Shown here one piece after another: positions 9,550 to 19,764 of a stretch of DNA of 64,000 nt (positions are counted from its first letter, which is position 1; every line of letters begins with the position of its first letter). Under the pieces are notes generated by a model. The model saw only the letters and a program-made list of their open reading frames with translations. It did no database searches and had not been told where the DNA came from. The DNA lies in contig JAIEMP010000009.1 of NCBI GenBank assembly GCA_019752045.1, positions 80,569-144,568 of the forward strand, read 5' to 3'. The DNA is from Chitinophagaceae bacterium. Lineage in GTDB: Bacteria; Bacteroidota; Bacteroidia; Chitinophagales; Chitinophagaceae. Made by a program: the position numbers and the translations under genes.

Positions 9550-11544
9550 TTATTTTAGCAGTTTGATGCGAAGAATACTGAAAGAATAAGGAGCTGATTT
9601 GTAATCAAACTTCTTGCCCTTGACATCCATCGTAGTTTCTGTGGGAGCAACATCCTGCGGACGATCGATCGTATTCATTTTTGAAAGATCGTTTTCCTGC
9701 ATTACAATGAGGGTTCCTTTTGAAGCGAGCTTTTTCACTCCTTCAATTGACAATGTATTGACTTGCTCTCTGCCGGATGCATTTACAATTTTAATCACCA
9801 GTTCATTTTTTGCTTTATCAACTACTGCTGATGCATATAAACTATCCTGACCTGCCAGCACATCATTGTTGAGTGTAATGGGTACAACATGTGTTCCTTT
9901 ATTGAGCGAGAATAATTTTTGTACATAATAATCAGGCGTACCATATGCATTCAAATTATCAACCCAGATTAAATCGGGCTTCCACTGCCAACCATCCACA
10001 TGTGCAAACAATGGTGCATACGATGCCATGTGCACCACGCCGGCATTACGTTCGAGACCGGTCATAAATGCTGCTTCGGTAATAGCTGTTAACCAGTTGT
10101 TTTTATTTTCAACACTTACAGTTTTATCGCTTTGTGCTGCCCACTCACCCGCAAATATTTTCGATCCGGTTCGTGGGTAATTATCGTAACGTCGTGCATT
10201 TTGTAAAAACCATTCGGGCCTGCGGTAGTAATGCTCATCAATAAAATCAACATTCATGTTGCGTAATGCGGTATTGAGCAAATCAAAACGTGCACCATCA
10301 GGATCCGTACCTGAGCTGGTTACTAATTTTATTGCCGGATATTTTTCTTTGATCGCCTTTTGAAAAATCTGTAAACGTTCAATGTACTGTGGTCCCCAGT
10401 TTTCATTACCAATGCCCAGAAATTTTAAGTTGAATGGTGCAGGATGTCCCATGGCTGCACGTTTGCTGCCCCAGGTGGTTGATACATCGCCATTGGCAAA
10501 TTCAATTAAGTCCAACGCATCCTGTACATAAGGATCGAGTTCATCTAACGGAACAAGCTCTGCTGTGTTAAACTGGCAGGCCATTCCACAATTGAGAATA
10601 GGTAATGCTTCTGCGCCAATATCTTCTGCTAACTGAAAGTATTCGAAGAAACCTAAGCCGAATGTTTGAAAATAATCAGGTGCTGGGCGATGTGCAAATT
10701 CAAAATTCCAACGGTTGATGATGAGTTGACGGTCTTCAACAGGGCCAATGGTTTTTTTCCATTGATATCGTTGCGACAGATCAAAACCTTCTACAATGCA
10801 TCCGCCCGGAAAACGTATGAAGCCCGGTTTCATGTCAGCAAGTTTCTGAATCATATCAGCACGCATTCCGCCCGGTCTATTCTTCCAGGTATCTTCCGGA
10901 AACAATGAGATCATATCCATATCAATGGTTCCTGTTCCTTCAAACCATATTCTGCATTGTGCTTTTAATTCAGTTGCCGTTGCATTAAAACTTGCTGTTT
11001 GCTTTTTCCATGTAGTTGTCGAGGCTGTTATATTTGTAACTGTACTGCCGATGATTTCATTTTTTGCATTGAGTAGTTCAATATGAATTTTTATCCCGTT
11101 TGCAGATGTGCGGTACATCAATGAAAAATCATAACCCAAATTTTTCTTGATGCCCATTCCACGAAAACCTTCATTCGTTATACTGAGACGTTCTTTTGTT
11201 GCATTGTTTAATTGTACACGAAGAAAACGTGGATTGGGAAGATTCGCAGCTTGTCTGTTTTGCACAGTAACGGCGCCTTCAACAAATGGCTGTTGCTCCA
11301 CTTTCCAACCCATCATGGGCTTATTAAATTCAAATGAACGGTTCTTGATAAGCTCAGCATAAATACCGCCATCAGCACCCATATTGATGTCTTCAAAAAA
11401 CACACCCCACATGGTAGGCTGTACATCGGCAACGGACTGATTGGGTTTAATAACCAGCGTTTGCTTTTGTTGCGCAAGAGCAGTATTTACAAACATTATT
11501 ACTGCAGCAATGGCAAGAATGGTTTTCTTCAATTTCATAAACAA
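9550..11544 (-). CDS. GH51 alpha-L-arabinofuranosidase with N-terminal carbohydrate-binding-like domain
   Basis: 664 aa with signal peptide (MFMKLKKTILAIAAVIMFVNTALAQ). Roughly residues 30-220 form a beta-sandwich region like the CBM found in long GH51 enzymes. The GH51 TIM barrel follows, with FIRFPGGCIVEGFD, the acid/base Glu in LGIGNENWGPQY and the nucleophile Glu in KIFAGEWAAQ. A C-terminal beta domain ends at ILRIKLLK. It removes alpha-linked arabinofuranose side chains from arabinan or arabinoxylan. It differs clearly from the second GH51 (522 aa) two genes upstream in the operon, so the pair is not a recent duplication. Confidence 0.93.
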   Translation of the reverse strand: MFMKLKKTILAIAAVIMFVNTALAQQKQTLVIKPNQSVADVQPTMWGVFFEDINMGADGGIYAELIKNRSFEFNKPMMGWKVEQQPFVEGAVTVQNRQAANLPNPRFLRVQLNNATKERLSITNEGFRGMGIKKNLGYDFSLMYRTSANGIKIHIELLNAKNEIIGSTVTNITASTTTWKKQTASFNATATELKAQCRIWFEGTGTIDMDMISLFPEDTWKNRPGGMRADMIQKLADMKPGFIRFPGGCIVEGFDLSQRYQWKKTIGPVEDRQLIINRWNFEFAHRPAPDYFQTFGLGFFEYFQLAEDIGAEALPILNCGMACQFNTAELVPLDELDPYVQDALDLIEFANGDVSTTWGSKRAAMGHPAPFNLKFLGIGNENWGPQYIERLQIFQKAIKEKYPAIKLVTSSGTDPDGARFDLLNTALRNMNVDFIDEHYYRRPEWFLQNARRYDNYPRTGSKIFAGEWAAQSDKTVSVENKNNWLTAITEAAFMTGLERNAGVVHMASYAPLFAHVDGWQWKPDLIWVDNLNAYGTPDYYVQKLFSLNKGTHVVPITLNNDVLAGQDSLYASAVVDKAKNELVIKIVNASGREQVNTLSIEGVKKLASKGTLIVMQENDLSKMNTIDRPQDVAPTETTMDVKGKKFDYKSAPYSFSILRIKLLK

Positions 11545-11603
11545 CTCAATTTATGTACGTTTTACTGTTTGCTTGTCCTGTAGCATCCCGTTCAGGTTGG
11601 CGT

Positions 11604-13088
11604 TTACTTTTTCTTTCCCCAAATGGCAGTACCCTGGTTATTTAATCCGGTAAATATGATCGTATTCTTTTTGTTTTCCCAGTCACGGCCTTTTTGTACA
11701 TACACTTTATCTGTAAATCCATTTGCCCAATTCAATTGCAGCCAGGGAGCAGCGTAAGTCCATGTATTTGCTGCATTGCCATTAAGTGTTCCGTTTGCAC
11801 TGATGGTTAAATTCACAGCATTTTGAAAGTCGGGATTTGTCTGTTCAACTGAATAACCCGGTACGATAGTATAACCAAGAACAATTTGCTCCCAATCACC
11901 CACTACATCAGCTTGTGAAATAAGTGAATCTATCTCCCAGGCATAACGTTCGGGAGAAGCTACGGGCCAACCATCCTGTGTCCAGAATAATTTGCGTACA
12001 TGCATGTTCATATAATATTTATCAATCCCCGGCCGGCCCTGGTGAGCAATAAAATAATTTCCTGCACCATCGCTGAATGCAGTGGAGTGGGCAACACCCT
12101 GCCATCCGCTATGGCCGTTAAACTTGTATGGTGCAATAATCATTGGACCATGATCTACATTTGTATTGGCATCAGCTCCGTTGAAATCATAAAACGGTCC
12201 ATCCGGCTTGTCGCCACGCATTACACGCACATTGTATTTTGTTTCTAACCAATCGTATGCGATAAAGAGAAAATATTTATTGAGTGCTGCATTATAAATA
12301 ATATCGGGTCCTTCAATATTGCCATTGTATCTGCCTCCTGTAAATCCACGGTTAGCAATACGTTTTCCTTTATCGCCACTGATGAATGCAAGACCGGTTG
12401 AAGGATTTAACTTCAACGCATAGATGCCATCCCAAGCAGAACCATAATGCATCCAATGCTCTCCACCCGGTGTAACAATCACAGCAGGATCAATCGCATT
12501 TGTTTGAACTGAATTATTATTTAAGGAAGTGACAGCAAGACCCTTTTCTGTAAATGGACCTGCCGGATTACTTGCAGTTGCCAATCCAATTACACTTAAG
12601 CGAGGCAACGAACAGGTTAAGGAATAATACAAACGATATTCGGCACCTACTTTCACTATACATGGTGCCCATAATGAATTAAACGGAGTGCCTCCTGCCT
12701 GAGTAATAAACGCAGAACCCATAGCAGGTAACCCATTAAACACCCATCCTACAAAAGTCCATTGTACCAGATCTTTCGAACGACGGATCTGCAGGCCGGC
12801 ACGTACATCAATTCCATAACCTGCGTCTGTACTGTAGGAATAATAATATTCGCCATCTTTTATAATTGCCGGGTCATGTGTATTGTGTGGCCCCCATTGC
12901 TGGTAATTAGCAAAGGGTGCAATGGCTCCATAAGTATCGTTGATTGAATTAATATCAAATGCAACAGGAGGTGGTGGCGGTACCGGGTCTGGTGTAGATA
13001 CGATGCCTTTATTTTTTTTACATGATCCCAACAGCAACAGAAATACTATTGCCATTACTCCGAATTTCATTGGTTGAAACAGTTTCAT
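11604..13088 (-). CDS. GH43 arabinanase lipoprotein with extra C-terminal domain
   Basis: 494 aa. The start MKLFQPMKFGVMAIVFLLLLGSCKK is a lipoprotein signal with lipobox LGSC, followed by a Pro-rich spacer (PDPVPPPPP) that would lift the enzyme off the outer membrane. Propeller motifs are present: Asp in NTHDPAIIKDG, Asp in IDPAVIVTPGG and Glu in NIEGPDIIYN. After about residue 385 a separate beta domain starts (WEQIVLGYTIVPGYS), as in endo-arabinanases with a C-terminal barrel. Likely the surface endo-1,5-alpha-L-arabinanase that makes oligosaccharides for the SusCD pair. It lies between the two GH51 genes. Confidence 0.88.
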   Translation of the reverse strand: MKLFQPMKFGVMAIVFLLLLGSCKKNKGIVSTPDPVPPPPPVAFDINSINDTYGAIAPFANYQQWGPHNTHDPAIIKDGEYYYSYSTDAGYGIDVRAGLQIRRSKDLVQWTFVGWVFNGLPAMGSAFITQAGGTPFNSLWAPCIVKVGAEYRLYYSLTCSLPRLSVIGLATASNPAGPFTEKGLAVTSLNNNSVQTNAIDPAVIVTPGGEHWMHYGSAWDGIYALKLNPSTGLAFISGDKGKRIANRGFTGGRYNGNIEGPDIIYNAALNKYFLFIAYDWLETKYNVRVMRGDKPDGPFYDFNGADANTNVDHGPMIIAPYKFNGHSGWQGVAHSTAFSDGAGNYFIAHQGRPGIDKYYMNMHVRKLFWTQDGWPVASPERYAWEIDSLISQADVVGDWEQIVLGYTIVPGYSVEQTNPDFQNAVNLTISANGTLNGNAANTWTYAAPWLQLNWANGFTDKVYVQKGRDWENKKNTIIFTGLNNQGTAIWGKKK

Positions 13089-13094
13089 ACTTAT

Positions 13095-14663
13095 TTATTT
13101 CAAGGTTAACACAACAACAGAAAATGGAGGCAGTTTTACCTGGATGGATGTGCCGGATAATTTCGCTCCGTTAAAAACGGTTGGTTGAATTTTGTTTGGC
13201 TCATCAAATGAATTAAAATCCTGTAATTTTTTTGAAGTAAGAATACGACCTGTAACTGCATTGTATTTTGCACCACGCAGATCAATGCTGATGGTTTGTT
13301 CTTTTGACGCATCAATATTTACCAGCGAAATATGTGTTACAGCAGCAGCATTCTTTGATGCTGATACAGAAACAGCAGGCAATTTTTCTGCACCAAAAAC
13401 ATAATCATTTGTTGTGAGTTGTATTGGCAGCATGGTTGCATCCTGGTGTACGTTGTACATTTCCATTACATGATAGGTTGGTGTAGTGATCATCTTTTCT
13501 TTATTGGTAAGAATCACTGCCTGCAACACATTCACTGTTTGTGCAAGGTTGGCCATACGTACACGATCGCTGTGATTATTAAAAATATTGAGTGTAACAC
13601 CTGCAATCATGGCATCACGAATGGTATTTTGCTGATACAGAAAACCAGGGTTTGTTCCCGGCTCAACTTCATACCAACCACCCCACTCATCAACAACCAA
13701 TGCAACACGTTTTCTCGGATCATATTTATCCATGATGGTTGAATGACGTGTTACCAGCTCTTCCATACGCAGCGCCGATTTTATTGTGGCGAAATACTGG
13801 GCTTCGGTATAATTGGTGGCCGATCCTTTTTCTGTCCATTTTACATTTGCATAATGATGCAGTGCTACACCTTCCATCATGTGATGCGGAATATCACGCA
13901 TCAATACTTCTGTCCAGTTGTAATCATCCACGTTTGCACCTGATGCTACACGAAAGAGTTTGTCGCTGTTGGTCCAATCGGTCATGTACGTTGCATACTG
14001 ACGAAATACATTTGCATAATACTCGGGTTTCATGTTACCACCACAGCCCCATGCTTCATTACCAACTCCCCAAATGTTTACACCCCATGGTTCTGTGCGT
14101 CCATTTTTTACACGCCATGTACTCATGGGACTGGTGTTGGGTTTACCATTTACATATTCAACCCAATCGGCTAACTCCTGTACAGTACCGCTTCCTACAT
14201 TTCCTGCCAGATAAGGTGTTGCGCCAATTAACTCACACATGTTTAAAAAATCATGTGTACCAAAACTATTATCTTCTGTTACCCCACCCCACCAACGATT
14301 AACAATGGAGGGACGGTTTGCCTTTGGACCTACTCCATCTTTCCAATGATAGGTATCGGCAAAGCAACCACCTGGCCAACGAAGGTTTGGAACTTTTAAT
14401 TTCTTTAAAGCATCAATGATATCGTTCCGCACACCATTTGTGTTGGGAATAATTTTATTTGTATCACCAACATAAAACCCACCATAAATACAGGCACCTA
14501 AATGCTCAGCAAAATGACCATAGACGTGTTTGTTGATGATGTGCTTACCGGCATCGGCATTGATGGTTGCTGAATTTTGTGCAAACAAACCGGTAACAAC
14601 AGCAAAAGTAAATATGGCAACAGCCAATCCTTTTTTCATTTTTTTAGAAGTAGTCATTGTCAA
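13095..14663 (-). CDS. GH51 alpha-N-arabinofuranosidase
   Basis: 522 aa, the classic-length GH51 enzyme, here with a signal peptide (KKGLAVAIFTFAVVTGLFAQ). Motifs: NLRWPGGCFADTYHWKDG, the acid/base Glu in WGVGNEAWGCGG, and the nucleophile Glu in ALVVDEWGGWYEVEPG. It hydrolyses terminal alpha-L-arabinofuranosyl residues, here in the periplasm. The start is ambiguous between MTMTTSKKMKKG and the internal MKKG; the latter gives a more typical signal peptide. It lies 4 bp after the FG-GAP gene stop and 6 bp before the GH43 lipoprotein gene, so the genes are tightly packed. Confidence 0.94.
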   Translation of the reverse strand: MTMTTSKKMKKGLAVAIFTFAVVTGLFAQNSATINADAGKHIINKHVYGHFAEHLGACIYGGFYVGDTNKIIPNTNGVRNDIIDALKKLKVPNLRWPGGCFADTYHWKDGVGPKANRPSIVNRWWGGVTEDNSFGTHDFLNMCELIGATPYLAGNVGSGTVQELADWVEYVNGKPNTSPMSTWRVKNGRTEPWGVNIWGVGNEAWGCGGNMKPEYYANVFRQYATYMTDWTNSDKLFRVASGANVDDYNWTEVLMRDIPHHMMEGVALHHYANVKWTEKGSATNYTEAQYFATIKSALRMEELVTRHSTIMDKYDPRKRVALVVDEWGGWYEVEPGTNPGFLYQQNTIRDAMIAGVTLNIFNNHSDRVRMANLAQTVNVLQAVILTNKEKMITTPTYHVMEMYNVHQDATMLPIQLTTNDYVFGAEKLPAVSVSASKNAAAVTHISLVNIDASKEQTISIDLRGAKYNAVTGRILTSKKLQDFNSFDEPNKIQPTVFNGAKLSGTSIQVKLPPFSVVVLTLK

Positions 14664-14667
14664 TGCT

Positions 14668-17600
14668 TTATTTTTTTAACGAGGTTGTGATTGTAAATAT
14701 TTTTAGTTTATTGTCGTTGGGAGCTACCAGTAAAATCTTTTCTTTGTTTTTGATGGACAATAATTTCATATCCTTGATATCTCCATCAATTATTAATCCA
14801 CTCTCTGCAGCTTTCACCGGAACAAACGCTCCTCTGCCATTTCCTTTTAATACCAGCCCGTACGATGCATCGTGCCTGCCGGTACTTGCCGCCATTTGAT
14901 ATTCATTGCCTGCAATGATCAAATCTACATTTCCATCTGCATCTATATCATCTGCAACAATACTGTTCACCGGAGCAAATTGCGCCTGTACCGGCAATTC
15001 ATGTGTTTTAAATTTTCCGTTCCCCAGATTTTCAATCCAAACGGTTGAAAATGTTTCACAGGTTAATGTAGTCCAATCATCTCTGCCAAAATCGCTGAGG
15101 AGCTTTTGCATGGTTACAGTTGCATAATCTTTATGCAACAAATATTTCTTTTTAACGGCAGGCACCTGTTCGGACAGTTGATTGCGATCTAATGCCGGAT
15201 AAAGTTCTGTTTTTCCTTTTTCATTGTTGATGTAATAGGCAGGTATCAGATCAATCGATCCATTCTTATCCATATCCTTTGCATACAGTTGCATGGACTT
15301 TCCTTTGCTGAGGTGATACTTATTATTATGCCCCATGTTACCAGCCACATAATCCATATCGCCATCTTTATCAATATCTTCGGGTTGCAACGATCGCCAG
15401 AAACCGTTCATGTTGGTAAGCCCCGTTTCATTTGTTATTTCAACCAGTTGATTGTTTTCATTTTTAAAAAAACGGATGCTTGTAAATTCACCACAAACAA
15501 TAAGGTCGGCTTTTTGATCATTGTTGAAATCGGTGAATTGTGCGGCTTCGATCATGCCTGCAAATTCCAAAGCCGGACTTACAGTTTTCGTTACGTCTGT
15601 AAATATTCCATTATTGTTCTGTAATAAATAACTACGTGGCGACTGCGGATATTGATGTGGCAACAATCGGCCGCCGATGAACACATCCATGTCGCCATCA
15701 CTATCGAAATCAGCAACCGTAACTGCTTTTGTGATCACCGGAATAAACGGCAGTGCATTTGCATTCAATGTAAAATTGCCTTTACCATCATTCAAATAAA
15801 AACGGGGTTGATTGTATTTCGTAACGGTAAATTCAGAGCTGCCACCTGTTACCAGTAAGTCTAAATCGTTATCGCCATCAGCATCAAACAACACAGCTCC
15901 GAGATCTTCTTCGGGTTTCATCCCTTCAACCAGATTGGACGAAACAAAACTCCCATCTGCCTGTTGAAAAAATAATTTACCCGATTGATTAGCTGCACCG
16001 CCAACAAAAAAATCCATGCGTCCGTCAGCATTCAGATCGCCTGTTGCAATACAGGGCCCCAGTTGCGAATAACGTTGCAGCAAGGGTTGATGTGCTCCAA
16101 AATCAAAATGCTGTACTTCACTATGCTTATAATCAAGTATGATCTTATTGGTAGTTTCCTGCAAAAAGGCAGTTGGCAGCAAAGGGCTTTCATTCAACTG
16201 CATCTCAACTGCATCATTATACTGAAGCGTGAGAAATTGATTTGCTTTCACATTCCGAAGTATCTGAAATTTATGATCAGGCCATTGAATTTTCACAGAA
16301 TCGAGTACAGTTGCTGTTCCGGTTCCAACATGCAAACGAAAATCAACACTCGATGAAAAACCTCTTACCGGTGATTGTTCAACTAATTGTTGCTGGCCTT
16401 TATTGTAAACAGTAAGTTTAGATCCAAGACCTGCTGGATTATTCTGTGATCCTTTTAACTGAATGGAAAGAAAATTTTGTGTAGTGTCGGTAATACGTTG
16501 ACGCAGTTCATTTTTCCATACAAATGCTTCCTGGTTGATATTGTTTACCACAAGATCAAGATCGCCGTCATTGTCCAGATCAGCATAAGCTGCACCGCTT
16601 GAAATGGAAGGAATAGCAAAACCTGCTGCTGTACTAATATTCTGAAATGTAAGATCACCGTTGTTTTGATAGAAATAATTCTCCATGGCAACACTGCCAT
16701 ATTCATCAATTTCTTTTCGTAAAGATGCAATGGTACTTTGATCGAGTGGTTTTTGTGAAGTACCGCCACCAAATGTATAATTGGTTACATGCGTTTGTGC
16801 ATTGCGAAAGGTTGCATAATCATTATTGGTCACATCTTTACCTAAACCGTTGGTAATATGCATGTCTTTCCAGCCATCATTATTAAAGTCGGCCATTAAA
16901 ACACTCCAGCTCCAATCTGTTTCAAACACATCTGCCAATTGTCCGATCTCGCTGTAATAAGGAACCTGTTTATTCTGCACCTGTCGGTTACCGTTATTAA
17001 GGTGAAGCATATTCCGCATATACGCCGGTTCATAACCAAGACGCTGCTGCACATCAAATTTTTCCTGGTTGCTGCTGTTGAGCATCATTTTCTTTCGCTC
17101 ATTGGTTTCAGGTAACATATCCAGCGTTACCAGATCGGGCAGCAGATCATTATTGATATCTGCTGCATCCACTCCCATGCTATTGTAGCTTTGGTATTTG
17201 ATGGATGCTGCAATCATATTTGAGAAAGTACCATCCTGATTGTTGATCCATAAAAGATCGTTGCCGATATAATCGTTGGCAATGTAAATGTCGGGCCAGT
17301 TATCTTGATTGACATCTGTAACAACAATTCCTAATCCGTAGCCATCTTCTTTAATGCCCGCTTGTAACGTAACATCTGTAAATACAGGATGACTGTTACC
17401 GTTAGCTACACCCATATTCATGTAGAGCTTATCCTGTGCAGGAGAAGCGCCACTGGTATCTTTTGGTTGAAGATTATTGGCAGTATGGCTGTAAAGACGA
17501 TGGTTGAGTAAATACATATCCAGATCACCATCTTTATCAAAGTCGAGAAATGCAGCTTGTGTGGAGTAACCGGTATCAGCTAATCCATAAGCTGCGGCCT

Positions 17601-18123
17601 GTTCTGTAAAATGCAGTTTTCCATCGTTGATGAATAATTTATTTCTACGCTTTTCTGCATTGGCTGAATGTGAAGAAGAAAGATAAATATCTTCAAAGCC
17701 ATCGTTGTTAATATCTATAACGGTTACACCGGTACACCATTGATCGGTTTGCAATCCGGCACGTGCTGTAATATCTTCAAATTGAAAATTCCCTTTGTTG
17801 AGATATAGTTTGCTGCTCACCATGCTGCCTGCAAAAAAAATATCCTGCAAACCATCATTATTGAAATCACCAACTCCAACACCTGCACCGTTGTACATAT
17901 ACTCATTCCTGAAAACATTTACCGAATCACTTTCTGTAATGGTATTGTTGAACGAGATGTTTGTATCATCAGCTTTCATCAATGTAAAATGAAACGCAGC
18001 ATCGGGCATATGATTTGATGAACACCCATAATGAAATGCAGTGAGTACGAGAAAGAGATAATATGTTTTTATCAGCTTTAGCACAATCAATAATTCACAC
18101 TTCAGGTTACTTGTTTTAAACAA
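14668..18123 (-). CDS. FG-GAP/VCBS repeat protein with ASPIC/UnbV region
   Basis: 1151 aa. The N-terminus is a membrane-spanning signal ending in a lipobox-like FHYGCSS, so it is probably a surface lipoprotein. Many calcium-binding-like repeats of the type DFNNDGLQDIFFAG, DINNDGFEDIYLS, DADGDNDLDLLVTGG and DIDADGNVDLIIAG cover the chain and predict one or more beta-propellers. Between about residues 540 and 620 is an ASPIC/UnbV-like segment (NFLSIQLKGSQNNPAGLGSKLTVY). Such proteins often sit in polysaccharide loci of this group, but no enzymatic role is established. A glycan-binding or adhesion role is my inference from its position directly after susD. Confidence 0.85.
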   Translation of the reverse strand: MFKTSNLKCELLIVLKLIKTYYLFLVLTAFHYGCSSNHMPDAAFHFTLMKADDTNISFNNTITESDSVNVFRNEYMYNGAGVGVGDFNNDGLQDIFFAGSMVSSKLYLNKGNFQFEDITARAGLQTDQWCTGVTVIDINNDGFEDIYLSSSHSANAEKRRNKLFINDGKLHFTEQAAAYGLADTGYSTQAAFLDFDKDGDLDMYLLNHRLYSHTANNLQPKDTSGASPAQDKLYMNMGVANGNSHPVFTDVTLQAGIKEDGYGLGIVVTDVNQDNWPDIYIANDYIGNDLLWINNQDGTFSNMIAASIKYQSYNSMGVDAADINNDLLPDLVTLDMLPETNERKKMMLNSSNQEKFDVQQRLGYEPAYMRNMLHLNNGNRQVQNKQVPYYSEIGQLADVFETDWSWSVLMADFNNDGWKDMHITNGLGKDVTNNDYATFRNAQTHVTNYTFGGGTSQKPLDQSTIASLRKEIDEYGSVAMENYFYQNNGDLTFQNISTAAGFAIPSISSGAAYADLDNDGDLDLVVNNINQEAFVWKNELRQRITDTTQNFLSIQLKGSQNNPAGLGSKLTVYNKGQQQLVEQSPVRGFSSSVDFRLHVGTGTATVLDSVKIQWPDHKFQILRNVKANQFLTLQYNDAVEMQLNESPLLPTAFLQETTNKIILDYKHSEVQHFDFGAHQPLLQRYSQLGPCIATGDLNADGRMDFFVGGAANQSGKLFFQQADGSFVSSNLVEGMKPEEDLGAVLFDADGDNDLDLLVTGGSSEFTVTKYNQPRFYLNDGKGNFTLNANALPFIPVITKAVTVADFDSDGDMDVFIGGRLLPHQYPQSPRSYLLQNNNGIFTDVTKTVSPALEFAGMIEAAQFTDFNNDQKADLIVCGEFTSIRFFKNENNQLVEITNETGLTNMNGFWRSLQPEDIDKDGDMDYVAGNMGHNNKYHLSKGKSMQLYAKDMDKNGSIDLIPAYYINNEKGKTELYPALDRNQLSEQVPAVKKKYLLHKDYATVTMQKLLSDFGRDDWTTLTCETFSTVWIENLGNGKFKTHELPVQAQFAPVNSIVADDIDADGNVDLIIAGNEYQMAASTGRHDASYGLVLKGNGRGAFVPVKAAESGLIIDGDIKDMKLLSIKNKEKILLVAPNDNKLKIFTITTSLKK

Positions 18124-18175
18124 TCATTCCCGCCCGCAATAAAAAACCGGACGGGAATGAAAGAATCGTTCTTAT

Positions 18176-19738
18176 TTAATTTGCCGAATTTGGCTTGAGG
18201 TTTTTGTTTACGTCCAGCTCCTGTTGTGGAATTGGAAGATATTCATTACCCGGCGTCCAGAAATTAAAATCAGGATCATGTGCTTTTAATTCTGCAAGCT
18301 TTGTTGCATCGTACAACCAACCCCAACGGATAATATCATTGATGCGCTGACCTTCGATGGCAAACTCCAGTGCCCTTTCATGTGCAATTTGATCACGCAT
18401 TTGTGCCTGAGTCATATTTGGTTTCACTACCGCCAAATCGGGCAGCTTTGCTCTTGTACGTACCTGTTGAATAAAGGGATAAGCCTGAGTTGTTCTGTTG
18501 GTTTCATTTAATACTTCGGCATACATCAATAATATATCTGCATAACGGAGGATGCGATAGTTGATCCCTGATTCAGCAGCTCCTTCAAAAGGTTTACCAT
18601 TACCAACACCATCGTTGGTATATTTTCTTGGATAGATCCGGTTGATTGGATTAAACCAGGGACGACCATAAGCCATGATTGAATTATCTGCAGGTTCAAA
18701 CGATGCAATGGTTACCAATAAACGTGGATCGCTTTTTCCATCAACAGTTTGCTCTTGTTTGTATTCATTGTATATCCAACGTGTAGGCAGGTAATCAGAA
18801 AAACCTGCACCTTCCATACCGTATGTTACAGAAATGGCCTGCACCTGTTTCCATGAACCAACAGGATCGCAACACCAATTAATATCAGTACCAACACCTT
18901 CTGTAAACTGTACTTCAAAAAGTGATTCGGCATTGTTTTCATTTACATCTTTAAAATTATCACGGTAATCGGGCATTAAAGAATAAACTCCGTTTAAAGG
19001 ACCGCCAGCAAAGAATTTTTCAAGCTGTGTTCCTGCTTTTGCATAATCTTTTCTGAATAAGTATGATTTGGCCAACATCCCTGCTGCTGCACCTTTAGTA
19101 GCTCTGCCTTTTTGTCCCTGATCGAGACCCGTTACGCTTGTATAAGAGATTGGCAGGTTTGCTTCTGCTGCTGCAAAATCTGCATAGATCTGGTTCCATA
19201 ACGCTTCTTCAGTTGCAGTTGGAGTGCTGTAATCTGATGGGTTTGTAATTGGTTGTGTAATTACCGGAACGGCTTTAAAGGTTGTTGCAAGATTATAATA
19301 GGCCAACCCACGGAGGAAATAAGCCTGACCAAGCAATCTGTTTTTTTCTGCAGCAGGCAATACAGATTCATCATATTTACTTACATAAAAAATAACCTGG
19401 TTTGCTCTGTTAATTACGAGATAGAATTCTCTCCATATCCAGAATACCGGACCTGAAGTTGACGGAATAATAAACTGACCGGTTAATACCAGATCGAGCC
19501 ATGGACTATCGCCGGTAAAATCATCACCCCGGCTATCGGTTAATCCCGGAAATGAACGCATGTAAGAACCATCAACCGTTAACGCATTATAGATTGCTGT
19601 AACGCCGGAATAAGCTTGTTCTTTGGTTTTCCAATAATCAGATGAGGTTAATAAATTCGGATTAACCAGATCCAGTTTTTTATCACACCCGCTGTTGAAA
19701 AAAGAACCACAGATAATGAGAAATAATATTTTTTTCAT
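18176..19738 (-). CDS. SusD/RagB-like glycan-binding lipoprotein
   Basis: 520 aa. Lipoprotein signal MKKILFLIICGSFFNSGCDKK, then the SusD fold: N-terminal DYWKTKEQAYSGVTAIYNAL, TPR-like region with LGQAYFLRGLAYYNLATTF, and C-terminal RYADILLMYAEVLNETN and ERALEFAIEGQRINDIIRWG. SusD proteins form the lid over the SusC channel and capture oligosaccharides on the outer membrane. It lies 26 bp after susC, as expected for the pair. The sequence does not show the ligand; arabinan oligosaccharide is inferred from the downstream enzymes. Confidence 0.95.
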   Translation of the reverse strand: MKKILFLIICGSFFNSGCDKKLDLVNPNLLTSSDYWKTKEQAYSGVTAIYNALTVDGSYMRSFPGLTDSRGDDFTGDSPWLDLVLTGQFIIPSTSGPVFWIWREFYLVINRANQVIFYVSKYDESVLPAAEKNRLLGQAYFLRGLAYYNLATTFKAVPVITQPITNPSDYSTPTATEEALWNQIYADFAAAEANLPISYTSVTGLDQGQKGRATKGAAAGMLAKSYLFRKDYAKAGTQLEKFFAGGPLNGVYSLMPDYRDNFKDVNENNAESLFEVQFTEGVGTDINWCCDPVGSWKQVQAISVTYGMEGAGFSDYLPTRWIYNEYKQEQTVDGKSDPRLLVTIASFEPADNSIMAYGRPWFNPINRIYPRKYTNDGVGNGKPFEGAAESGINYRILRYADILLMYAEVLNETNRTTQAYPFIQQVRTRAKLPDLAVVKPNMTQAQMRDQIAHERALEFAIEGQRINDIIRWGWLYDATKLAELKAHDPDFNFWTPGNEYLPIPQQELDVNKNLKPNSAN

Positions 19739-19764
19739 AATTTTTTATTTTAGTATTACGGTAC

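Noticed and set aside
13739..14302. 187-codon frame opposite the GH51 gene
   Set aside because: Antisense shadow rich in His, Cys and Leu; the GH51 gene on the other strand has all catalytic motifs.
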